Source of the DNA: a virus
Direction: 5' to 3' (one strand)
IMG/VR virus record: IMGVR_UViG_3300020193_000174
Location: 1-20,647 of that record
Length of the DNA stretch: 20,647 bases
The notes under the pieces were generated by a model, which saw only the letters and a program-made list of their open reading frames with translations, searched no databases and was not told the origin of the DNA. Within the stretch, counting starts at the first letter, position 1, and every line of letters begins with the position of its first letter. A program made the position numbers and the translations under genes. Below are positions 13,033 through 20,300 of this stretch, in pieces.

Positions 13033-13109
13033 TTATTGCTATTAATAATCATAATATTACCGGATAATTGCTAAATTAATGCTATTAATATACTTTTATC
13101 CAAAAAATT
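13033..13109. repeat. AT-rich spacer with short direct repeats
   Basis: The gap between GMP reductase and the terminator is very AT-rich. It holds GCTATTAATA twice (13038-13047 and 13081-13090) plus a related GCTAAATTAAT (about 13069-13079). No open frame or convincing promoter is seen. The repeats may be nothing more than composition, or a binding site near the convergent end of the two transcription blocks. Confidence 0.35.
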
Positions 13110-13136
13110 AGGGGCCAGAGCGGCCCCTTTCTTTTT
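13110..13136. terminator. Bidirectional intrinsic terminator
   Basis: GGGGCC (13111-13116), loop AGAGC, GGCCCC (13122-13127), extended by an A-T pair, is followed on the + strand by TTTCTTTTT. On the - strand the same stem is followed by TAATTTTTTGG. Both directions therefore have a stem plus U-run, as expected where the rightward replication block meets the leftward virion/lysis block. Confidence 0.9.
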
Positions 13137-13154
13137 GCCTAGTTTGTCCCAGGT

Positions 13155-13352
13155 TTACTTGTTTCGCTTATCCTGACGCATCCTAGAGGCTTGGTAACGC
13201 TTATACAGCCCATAAACGCCCACAATACCGATAATAGCACCTGTAAATACCGCTATAAAGCTTAATACGTCGTGTACAACCGAAAACCATGTTGCCCAAA
13301 TAGGGGTGGTGCCGATAATTGTACCTTTTACAATTTCAATTTTGTCGTTCAT
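13155..13352 (-). CDS. Small single-helix membrane protein (holin-like)
   Basis: The protein has 65 residues from ATG 13352. A GTG at 13385 would add eleven residues. An N-terminal polar stretch MNDKIEIVKGTIIGTTP is followed by a hydrophobic region about 18-50 (WATWFSVVHDVLSFIAVFTGAIIGIVGVYGLY), enough for one long or two short helices, and a basic tail KRYQASRMRQDKRNK. This is the charge layout of small phage holins. It is the last gene of the leftward block. It has ordinary phage base composition, unlike the GC-rich lysis genes just upstream of it, so it may be the phage's original holin or lysis-timing protein. TAGG nine bases upstream is a weak ribosome site. Confidence 0.65.
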   Translation of the reverse strand: MNDKIEIVKGTIIGTTPIWATWFSVVHDVLSFIAVFTGAIIGIVGVYGLYKRYQASRMRQDKRNK

Positions 13353-13388
13353 TATATACAGCCTATTCCCCTTGAGGCAACCCACTTG

Positions 13389-13472
13389 CTCAAGCTGCGG
13401 AGTAGTTTATCGGGCAGTAGCGTCTACATCGTGGACGCGAACGGTCGGAATATCGCGAGCGTGTGGGGCCCC
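13389..13472 (+). pseudogene. Possible fragment of a small bacterial gene
   Basis: On the strand opposite the lysis genes, this stretch translates to LKLRSSLSGSS followed by VYIVDANGRNIASVWG. The phrase VxDANGRxxAxVxG resembles the start of short hypothetical proteins common in alphaproteobacterial genomes and prophages. It has no proper start, and the similarity stops where the lysozyme gene ends. It may be a remnant carried in at the edge of the GC-rich cassette. Confidence is low because only about 16 residues look meaningful. Confidence 0.3.
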
Positions 13473-13931
13473 TCAGACCGGGCCCGCGCGTCCCCAAAAT
13501 AACTGGGCCTCCTCGGCCCTCCGCACCACCAGCCCGGGCAGCACCCGGCCGCCGGCCCGCACCCAGCGCCCGAACTCTCGCGCCGCCTCCGGATCTCCCC
13601 GGTTGATCCTCGCTCTGAGGGTGGACGCCGCAAGGGCGCCGGCGCCAAGGTTGAAGGCGAAGTCGATCAGAGCCCCCTCCTGCCCCTCGGACAGGGGCGC
13701 GAATATCAGCCTTTTGACCGCCCCCTGCTTCTCCACCAGCTCCTCGAGCAGCAGCGCGTCCGCCTCCTGGCGGGTGACGCTGGGGTAGCAGTCCAGGGGC
13801 GCGTGCTTGACCCGGGAAAGCAGGGTGCCGTACCCAACGGTCGGGAACCCCGCCGGGCAATGGTAGGGCTGTAGGCGCAAGCCCTCGAAGCGCCGGCACA
13901 GGTCGGCCGCCAGGGACAGGGCCGTCGTCAT
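13473..13931 (-). CDS. Endolysin, GH24 lysozyme
   Basis: This 152-residue muramidase of the T4-lysozyme family cleaves the peptidoglycan glycan strand. The active-site segment FEGLRLQPYHCPAGFPTVGYG gives E16, then C25 at the place of T4 Asp20, then T31. This E-8-C-5-T version is a known variant among lambdoid endolysins. The C-terminal part, LSEGQEGALIDFAFNLGAG, is typical of the family. There is no signal peptide or signal-anchor helix, so release should depend on a holin. The ATG overlaps the TGA of the holin gene (ATGA). It is strongly GC-rich, as part of the imported cassette. Confidence 0.9.
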   Translation of the reverse strand: MTTALSLAADLCRRFEGLRLQPYHCPAGFPTVGYGTLLSRVKHAPLDCYPSVTRQEADALLLEELVEKQGAVKRLIFAPLSEGQEGALIDFAFNLGAGALAASTLRARINRGDPEAAREFGRWVRAGGRVLPGLVVRRAEEAQLFWGRAGPV

Positions 13932-14461
13932 AGCCGGGAGGTCAGTTCCTTAACCTTCAAGCCGCCCCTATACCCGAATAGGTAGCCCCACACGGCCTGG
14001 ATGAACTCGCCGAGAACTCCGCCGAGGATGATGGCTCCGGCCTCGGAAGGATCTATGGTCCCACGGCTGAACGCCTGGAGGGTGCCGTAGAGGATCAGCA
14101 GGGCGCCGGCCATGAAGATCAAAAACGTGCCCGTCACGGCCATGGGGCGCAGGAGGGCGTTCCAGCCGTCGACGAACCGGTTGCCGATTGGCTTTTGCGC
14201 GGCGTAGATCGCCTTCATCTGCTCACCCTCGGACTGGATCGCGGCCCGCACCGCATCCAGGATCCCGCCCATCTTCACCTCTTCGATCTTGAGTGTGGCG
14301 GTCCTCTCCGCGACCTCGACCTGCTTATCGAGCATCAGCAGTTCGTGGGCGCGATCAGCCGCGCGCTCGGTCGCCTCCTGCCTCCGCTTGAAAAACCCGA
14401 ACAAGTCCGGGAGGAAGGCGTTCGCCAAGCCAAAAAGGCCAGAAACGAGAGCGGTAATCAT
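13928..14461 (-). CDS. 3-TM holin of gene-transfer-agent type
   Basis: The protein has 177 residues. An N-terminal hydrophobic segment (MITALVSGLFGLANAFLPDLFGFF) is followed by a charged helical stretch (RRQEATERAADRAHELLMLD to about 75). Then come NRFVDGWNALLRPMAVTGTF with a helix near 108-126 (FLIFMAGALLILYGTLQAF) and a further weakly hydrophobic helix near 143-165. The pattern WNALLRP plus C-terminal helices fits the 3-TM holin family linked to gene-transfer-agent release in alphaproteobacteria. It would permeabilise the inner membrane for the neighbouring endolysin. It overlaps both neighbours by ATGA junctions. A spanin-like or superinfection role is less likely. Confidence 0.75.
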   Translation of the reverse strand: MITALVSGLFGLANAFLPDLFGFFKRRQEATERAADRAHELLMLDKQVEVAERTATLKIEEVKMGGILDAVRAAIQSEGEQMKAIYAAQKPIGNRFVDGWNALLRPMAVTGTFLIFMAGALLILYGTLQAFSRGTIDPSEAGAIILGGVLGEFIQAVWGYLFGYRGGLKVKELTSRL

Positions 14462-14556
14462 TTGTTCTTCTCCTCGGTCCAGACCAGGAACGCGGCGCCA
14501 ATGATGATGATCGCAAAGAGAACGCCTAGCCCTATGAAGGGATCGTACTTCGTCAT
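14458..14556 (-). CDS. 32-residue single-helix membrane peptide
   Basis: The frame starts at ATG 14556, preceded by a strong GGGAGGA seven bases away, and ends in a TGA overlapping the holin ATG. The peptide starts MTKYDPFIGLGVLFAIIII and continues to VWTEEKNK. It has a short polar head, one hydrophobic helix (about 8-26) and a charged tail. The ribosome site, coupling and clean membrane pattern support expression. It may assist or antagonise the holin. No family is recognised. Confidence 0.65.
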   Translation of the reverse strand: MTKYDPFIGLGVLFAIIIIGAAFLVWTEEKNK

Positions 14557-14557
14557 G

Positions 14558-14659
14558 TCAAATTCCTCCCATCCAGATGGCCATTTTCAGCATGGTTTCC
14601 GTCGTGATCGTCGTTGACCAGACGCAGTCGCCGACGAAATAAACCAGCAGCACGGTCAT
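14558..14659 (-). CDS. 33-residue hydrophobic peptide
   Basis: The ATG at 14659 overlaps the TGA of the upstream virion-type gene (ATGA) and its own stop is one base before the next small gene. The sequence MTVLLVYFVGDCVWSTTITT then ETMLKMAIWMGGI is hydrophobic but lacks a long uninterrupted helix. The ribosome site is weak (GGGGTTGG), so translation would rely on coupling. The last codons contain the GGGAGGA that serves the following peptide, so the frame may exist mainly to carry that site. Confidence 0.45.
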   Translation of the reverse strand: MTVLLVYFVGDCVWSTTITTETMLKMAIWMGGI

Positions 14660-15339
14660 GCCAACCCCCAAGACGCCAACGCCATCGCGTTGTCCGAACC
14701 GACTGCGCTCGGATCACAAGTTATCGTCAACCCAGTCTGTGCATACGCGAAAGCATCAGAAGCGCCCGTATGATTGCCGGGGGCTAGCGCCTCATATAGT
14801 TCGTCGTATTTTTCGGTTAGATTCGTCCACGCGAAGGTTCCGCCATTTGCGTTTACGCCGACCCCGATCAAGATGCCGCCAGCCGGAACGTCTATGCTTG
14901 CGCTCATTGGATCGGCGTTCGATCCGTCGGTGTCGTATGCAGCGGAAGCGGCACCGTAAACCGCATAAACACCGATACCCGCGCCTCGCATCCCCGCATC
15001 GAAAGTAACAACGATGTTCGCCGTCGTCCCGGTGGGAACGTCTGCTTGCCATATCTCAGCAGTTTGCCGGTCGGAATGCGAAACGTTCTGTTGCTTCACC
15101 AACGTCGCCGCGATGCCACCGATGGTCATGGTCGCCACCGTATGAGTCCCCGCAGCGGCGCGTGTACCGACAACACCCACGACGACCTTCCGGTCAGCGG
15201 CGGCGGTGCCGATGGACGCACCCGAGAATGTATAGGTGGTGGCGGAGCTTGAGTCCGTGTAACTCGCTTGAAATGAAACGGTCACGGACGGATCGCTGCC
15301 GCCAACCCCAAAGCCGTTCAGGTGGTTGACCATGAACAT
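14656..15339 (-). CDS. Beta-rich virion-associated protein (cassette)
   Basis: The protein has 227 residues from ATG 15339, chosen because it shares a base with the TAA of the gene before (TAATG). It is low in charge and rich in Ala, Gly, Thr, Ser and Val: SVTVSFQASYTDSSSATTYT, TVATMTIGGIAATLVKQ and IDVPAGGILIGVGVNANGG. This alternation is typical of beta-sandwich tail or capsid decoration proteins. There is no signal peptide. Positioned after the tail fibre and its small partner, it is probably a tail-tip or receptor-contact component. It is GC-rich like its neighbours and I recognise no exact family. Confidence 0.65.
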   Translation of the reverse strand: MFMVNHLNGFGVGGSDPSVTVSFQASYTDSSSATTYTFSGASIGTAAADRKVVVGVVGTRAAAGTHTVATMTIGGIAATLVKQQNVSHSDRQTAEIWQADVPTGTTANIVVTFDAGMRGAGIGVYAVYGAASAAYDTDGSNADPMSASIDVPAGGILIGVGVNANGGTFAWTNLTEKYDELYEALAPGNHTGASDAFAYAQTGLTITCDPSAVGSDNAMALASWGLA

Positions 15340-15743
15340 TAGACAGGCCCCTTGCCGCGCTTGGCCAATCGCTTGTTGATCTTCGCCCACACCTCTGGGG
15401 CAAAAGTATCGCGTGTGAGATGCTGGCCGGTTGCGATGGCGACCATCACATCTTCAATTACTCGGCCCATGTTCTTGCGGTCATCGTTCGCTAACCAATC
15501 AGCTTTTCTATCAGCGAGTTCCTTCGGACTAAGCTCGACGGCCTGGCATGATTCGACCACGGTGCCGTTGCTGACGGCTTTCGACCACGGCCCGAGCTTG
15601 TGTGTGTCTGGATCGAAGGCTGGGTCCGCGTTCTTGACATACGGAAGCCACTCGACGCCTTTGTGTGGAATGGCGGGCGGCTGGACATCGAACTCTTGAA
15701 CCCGGTCGATGACGCCGTTGAGAACGAGACAGAATTTGCTCAT
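15339..15743 (-). CDS. Small fibre-associated protein (possible assembly factor)
   Basis: The protein has 134 residues. Its ATG overlaps the TGA of the tail-fibre gene (ATGA) and GGAGG lies a few bases upstream. The N-terminal half is beta-like (MSKFCLVLNGVIDRVQEFDV), with several prolines and tryptophans. The C-terminal half is helical and charged (SPKELADRKADWLANDDRKN to INKRLAKRGKGPV). Genes of this size right after a tail fibre are often assembly chaperones, and SPKELADRKADWL resembles helices in such proteins. This is inference from position and shape. It belongs to the GC-rich cassette. Confidence 0.55.
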   Translation of the reverse strand: MSKFCLVLNGVIDRVQEFDVQPPAIPHKGVEWLPYVKNADPAFDPDTHKLGPWSKAVSNGTVVESCQAVELSPKELADRKADWLANDDRKNMGRVIEDVMVAIATGQHLTRDTFAPEVWAKINKRLAKRGKGPV

Positions 15744-17359
15744 GTGTCCTCCGATGAGTTGGTGGTGAAGAAAATAACGACGCCCATCAGGAGCGCGTCA
15801 ACGCCAAGGGTGTCGGAACCGTCCGAGACATTCCGCTTGATCTGGAACGAAACCCAATCCCCAACAGCGGGGGTGCCGCCGATGGTAATGGCTGAAGAAG
15901 TCGGCCCAACGTGAACGTCCAGCGCCGTAATCAGCGTGTCGGTCGAGGTCTGTTCCGTCCCGTAAGCCGTATCGAGCGCGTCATCGTCGGATAGCGCGAT
16001 ACCCTGCAAGGCCCAGACAACACCGCCCGAACCGGACGCCGCCGTCCAGATGGGCGCGAATGTCACGGTGCCCTCATTCCATGATTTCGGGAACCGCACC
16101 ATGAATTGCGCGAACTCCTGCGTGGAGGTGTCAAAGTCGAGCGTTTTCTTCATGACCCTGTTGGTGGTCGATTCACTTGATCCCGAGGCGGCTCCGTTGG
16201 TCGTGCGGGTCGTCATAGCCCCCGCAGGAATCCAGATGGTTTCAAGGCCCTGTTTTCGTATGCCCGTCAAAGACGAGCCAGAACCGGCGGGGGCAAGAAC
16301 GTCCGTTCCGATGACAAGGCCCAAGTTGGTTCTGGATGTAGCCGCACTGGCGACATCAGAGAGGTTGTTGGCGGGGGCAAGAACGTCCGTTCCGATGACA
16401 AGACCTAAAGCAGTTCTTTCAGCAGCCGCAGTGGCATGAACATAAGACAACACTCTAACGGTATTAGCTGCTTCCGCAAAACCAATTAGCCTATCACCAG
16501 CTTGTGTAGTTTGATTGGCCGCATAAGGAAGAATAAGAGAAGCACCGTGAGTAAGCGCAACAGCCCCGTCAAATTGTAACATAAACAGTGTACCAGCAGT
16601 ACAAGTAATCTGGCTGAAACCTGTTGATCCGGTAACATCGAAGAAGTTTCCATCCGACCCTAACACTAAGGGAGAAGCACTTGCAATATCCGCACCTTTA
16701 GTCCAGCGGACCTGCTTGTTATTCACCATGATGTCGCCATCACTGATGGTGATACCGCTGTTTTGAAAAGCCTTCCCGGTAGTACCATCAAAACGAACAA
16801 TAGCATTATCAGTTGAAGAACTGGGGGCAGTTACATATGCTGAACTATTAGGAGTCACATATGAGAAACCGGTTTTACCAGAGTTTAATGCCAATACGTC
16901 GCCAGCCGTCGCAGAAACAGCATTAGGCAATTCTTCATCGGTTAGGGTGGTATCGCCCTTTTTACGCTTAATAGTACGGTCAAGTTCTTCTTGTTGTTGT
17001 AAGTCAATCATAACCAGCTTATCAAGCTGTTGTTCCAAAGTATCTGGGAAGAACCCACCTTGGTTTTCAAGGTCTGTAGTTTGCTCTAGCGTTAAGAGCC
17101 GTTTCATTACCAATGACTCTCCGGCTGGTAAGGCACTACCCGCAAGCGGATAGGTAATAGAACCAGTACCGGGATAGGCAGTGACACTAACCGAATAGTC
17201 AACATCTATAGTTTTGACAGTTTCAACACCAGTAGCTACAACTAAGTGTGTTACCTGTAGCTCACTAGCGGCATTGATAACCATCGGGCTAAATGAAAAG
17301 GAGGTAGCTGCTCCGTTTCCATTAGCTGTGACGCTTTTTACTTGTGTTTCGACAGTCAT
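15740..17359 (-). CDS. Chimeric tail fibre with T7-type N-terminus
   Basis: The protein has 539 residues. The start follows GAGG by six bases. Residues 1-~145 match the T7 tail-fibre N-terminal domain that anchors the fibre to the tail: VTANGNGAATSFSFSPMVIN, the YPLAGSALPAGESLVMKR segment, and LEQQLDKLVMIDLQQQEELD, a helical stretch. A middle region (GDTTLTDEELPNAVSATAGD, then NNKQVRWTKGADI) leads to two 13-residue repeats LGLVIGTDVLAPA around 318-330 and 346-358. The rest is a beta-rich distal domain ending FTTNSSEDT. The distal part after residue ~320 is GC-rich while the proximal part has ordinary phage composition, so the receptor-binding end was probably swapped. It acts in adsorption. 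Confidence 0.85.
   Translation of the reverse strand: MTVETQVKSVTANGNGAATSFSFSPMVINAASELQVTHLVVATGVETVKTIDVDYSVSVTAYPGTGSITYPLAGSALPAGESLVMKRLLTLEQTTDLENQGGFFPDTLEQQLDKLVMIDLQQQEELDRTIKRKKGDTTLTDEELPNAVSATAGDVLALNSGKTGFSYVTPNSSAYVTAPSSSTDNAIVRFDGTTGKAFQNSGITISDGDIMVNNKQVRWTKGADIASASPLVLGSDGNFFDVTGSTGFSQITCTAGTLFMLQFDGAVALTHGASLILPYAANQTTQAGDRLIGFAEAANTVRVLSYVHATAAAERTALGLVIGTDVLAPANNLSDVASAATSRTNLGLVIGTDVLAPAGSGSSLTGIRKQGLETIWIPAGAMTTRTTNGAASGSSESTTNRVMKKTLDFDTSTQEFAQFMVRFPKSWNEGTVTFAPIWTAASGSGGVVWALQGIALSDDDALDTAYGTEQTSTDTLITALDVHVGPTSSAITIGGTPAVGDWVSFQIKRNVSDGSDTLGVDALLMGVVIFFTTNSSEDT
16286..16318. repeat. 33-bp direct repeat, copy 1
   Basis: This copy is identical over 33 bases to 16370-16402, starting GGCGGGGGCAAGAACGTCC and ending GATGACAAG. 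The period is 84 bases, exactly 28 codons, so the fibre frame is kept. It encodes most of the second LGLVIGTDVLAPA in the protein. Confidence 0.9.
16370..16402. repeat. 33-bp direct repeat, copy 2 at composition border
   Basis: This is the second perfect copy. Immediately to its right (from 16403) the sequence turns AT-leaning, and to its left it is GC-rich. This copy therefore marks the junction of phage backbone and imported fibre tip. It is a likely recombination point. Confidence 0.85.
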
Positions 17360-17361
17360 AT

Positions 17362-20300
17362 TTACCTCTTATGCTCAAAGTTCGGGCCAAACATAAACTC
17401 ACCAACGCTCATGTCATGCCCCTCTTCTGCCCTAAGTGAAGTTGTAAATGATTTATTAATCTGTGCGGCAGGTAATCGGGTGAAAATACCTAATACATTA
17501 ATAATCGTTTTCGTCAGTTTTTCATTTAAGTCAAATTGTCCATTATCTATATATTCTTTTAGGACTTTACCTGTTTGTTCCATTAAAGCTGGAATATCTC
17601 TGAAAACGAATTGCGCTCCTGAACCACCACCACGAAATCCTCTTATTTCTGAAAAAACATCTCTTGCTACAGGTAAACCAGCAAAAGCAGCACCTTTTAT
17701 TTCCTCCCATAAGGCGGGTAAAAATTCGTCATCCTCACTATCTGGTAGTTTTCCGGTTAAGAAAGCAGCAAGATATGTGTCTAAAACAATTAGAACAAAG
17801 ACATTAAGGGCATACCCTGGAAGCATAGCCAACCCTTTTAACTTACTTTCTCTGGTTGTTTTAGCCAGTTTCCCGCTTTCAGCTATAATAAGGTTTGTTT
17901 TCGCCGCAAAGAAGCTCATAAACTGAGCCATAGCGCGAATACCTTCTGATTGAGGTACATTCTTATGAAAAGACCCACGTTCAAATGGAGTACGCGCGCC
18001 GAACACATTTGAACCCTGTGACTCAATTACTGCTTTTTCCGCAAATGTAATAGCATCTTTTTCATTTCCAAAGACTTCTAATCCTTGCTTTTTAGCAGCT
18101 AAAAAGATAACTACATCGGTAATATTTTGAGTAAACAAGAGAAGCCAAAAGCCACTTCGTCTTACTACTTCAGCGGTATTACCAGGAAGCATTTTATCTA
18201 AAACCGTAGTATGAAAGAATTTCTGGGCTTCGACAATTTCATTATTACTATTTTCAAAACGACTATCCATAAAGCCAGATTGCTTCCTAACATATTCCCA
18301 CATATTATATTTACCAGCATTATCACTTTGAGCAATAGTGTATATCGCATACATAATACTATCTTTTGACAGCTTTGTGGCAGAAGCTAATACCCTACCC
18401 GCCCCCTTTATAAAGTTTCCTTGTCCAACCTTAACAGCCCCTTGAAGTATACCTAATATCTGTAGAGCCTGTACCGCAACATTGTATAAAAGTTTAGAGA
18501 ACGTATAACCAGTTCTAATATGCCGCATGGCATTCTCAAAAATATTATCCATAAAGAACTTTTCTGTAACAACGTCTCTAAACCAAAGTTCTAGATAGTC
18601 ATGGTAATGTTTATAACCCTTATTATAAAAAGCTTGTGCAACTTCAGGAGAAAGTAATACTTTACGAACATCATTAAGAGCATCACCCACTTCTAAGTCA
18701 TATATCACTCCATGTAAGTGTTGCCTGAGTGTAAAAATATCTAGTAAAATCGGTAATCCAACATTCTCTTTTCGTGCAATAGTATGGTCACGTTTTGTAT
18801 GTTTAGCAATGTGCCCGCCATGTAAAGCCCTTTCATATGCGTCTTTTAGTTCATCATTATCAGAGTATTCTTTCTTGACTTGATCGAACTTACCGAGCTT
18901 AATAGCCATATGTTTATCATACTTAAGGTGATAGAAACCACCCTTATAAGTACCATACGCTGTCTCAATTGGTTGGGCTTCAACCTTCTCGGGAGTATAG
19001 TTTCTACGACGCTCTTCAGCCTTCTTTACAGCGGGCCAGAAACTTTCATTATAGTCTAATACTTCCTGTACAAAGTCCCAATGACGCTTAGGAATTTCTT
19101 TAGTATTGTTTTTAATAGCGTTTAGTTCAGCTTCAGTAAAACCGTTTCCATCAATTAAAGACTGATAACCCTCTTTATTTCCCATATTCAACATTGCTGT
19201 AATTAACTTATTCAATGTTAACGGTTTCGTCACACCGGGGATGTTTAGTGGCTTATTAAAATCAATGCGCTCTTTCTTAGTAAATGCCTTTTTAAACATC
19301 CGAATTAAGTCTTGATTTAATTTCTCATTCTCTCGTAAATAGCCTCTTTGTCCAGGCTGATACCCATGTGACATAGCTTTCATGTACGGATCGAGAATTG
19401 TACGATAGACAACACCAAGTTCTTTAAAACCATCAAGCTTAGTCATTAAAGTGTGTATATTAAAAGCTAATACAGCATATTGACGGCCAAACTGTCTCGC
19501 ATGTAAAAAGTCATTGACTTCAGTCAAATCTGGCTTGGTTATTAAGTTTTCTCCAATTGCCTTAATAACAATGGTTTTTTTCTCATTAACGTCTTTTTGC
19601 TCGGTCTCTAACCTAAACTTATTCTCTTCCAAACCCCTCTTTTGAATATCCCTTACAGTGATAAAAATATCTGTAAACTCCGAAAGGGTCATATCCTTAT
19701 AATACGGTTTTGTATAGCCCTGTAATAGCGCTTCTGAAATCTGCGGCCTATCTACATTCTTTTCTGAAAGTGTTTTTAATGCATCAGTAGTGGGAATAGA
19801 AATGCGATTTAAAAGATTAACCCTATCCAATACTTCATTTATTGCCTTTTGGTATAAGACAGGGAGTTTCTCACCACGCGGTTTAAAGTCGGCAATTCGC
19901 TTTAATTCAGCTACTCTTGTTTCAACAAGGTCACGTACTTTATACGCCTCGACAGCCATATAATAGTTAAGAAGCTGTTTAAACTTAAACTCTTCAGCCG
20001 CCTTTATATCACCCTTTCTCAGAGCAATCCCGGCCTTTTTACCATTCTGCCGTTCAGCCGTAAGGAACTTATCCACACGAATATTCTTAATAACATAAGA
20101 ATATATTTTCGCCTTGGCAGCCTTCCGTAAAATACTTGGCGTCAATTTTCTCTGCTTCATCAAGGCACGCATAGAATTAAGTTCAGTCTCAAGAACACTT
20201 GAATACTTCGTATCATGCAGAATACGGCGGGCTTCAATTACTGCCTGACTGCGATTTTTTAGATCGCCATGCCGTTCATTCATAACCGCATTAGTAGTGC

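Larger units (their letters stand above)
13400..16402. mobile_element. GC-rich imported tail-fibre tip/lysis cassette
   Basis: Base composition changes sharply. A hand count gives 49 G/C in 60 at 13501-13560, against 23 in 60 at 17461-17520. The segment holds the distal tail fibre, two virion-type proteins, two tiny peptides, a 3-TM holin and a lysozyme. The right edge coincides with a 33-bp repeat copy at 16370-16402 inside the fibre gene. The left edge lies between the lysozyme stop and the AT-rich small membrane protein. No integrase or transposase is present, so homologous or illegitimate recombination between phages is the likely route. Confidence 0.7.

Noticed and set aside
13390-13899. 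Long open frame on the - strand opposite frame to the lysozyme
   Set aside because: It is a shadow caused by the high G/C content. The overlapping lysozyme frame has the catalytic motif and ATGA coupling.
13473-13931. Inactive lysozyme because the catalytic Asp is Cys
   Set aside because: E-8-C-5-T is an established variant of the GH24 active site in phage endolysins, so loss of activity should not be assumed.
14195-14617. + strand open frame of 140 codons
   Set aside because: It is antisense to the 3-TM holin and the small peptides. High G/C removes stops, and the translation looks random.
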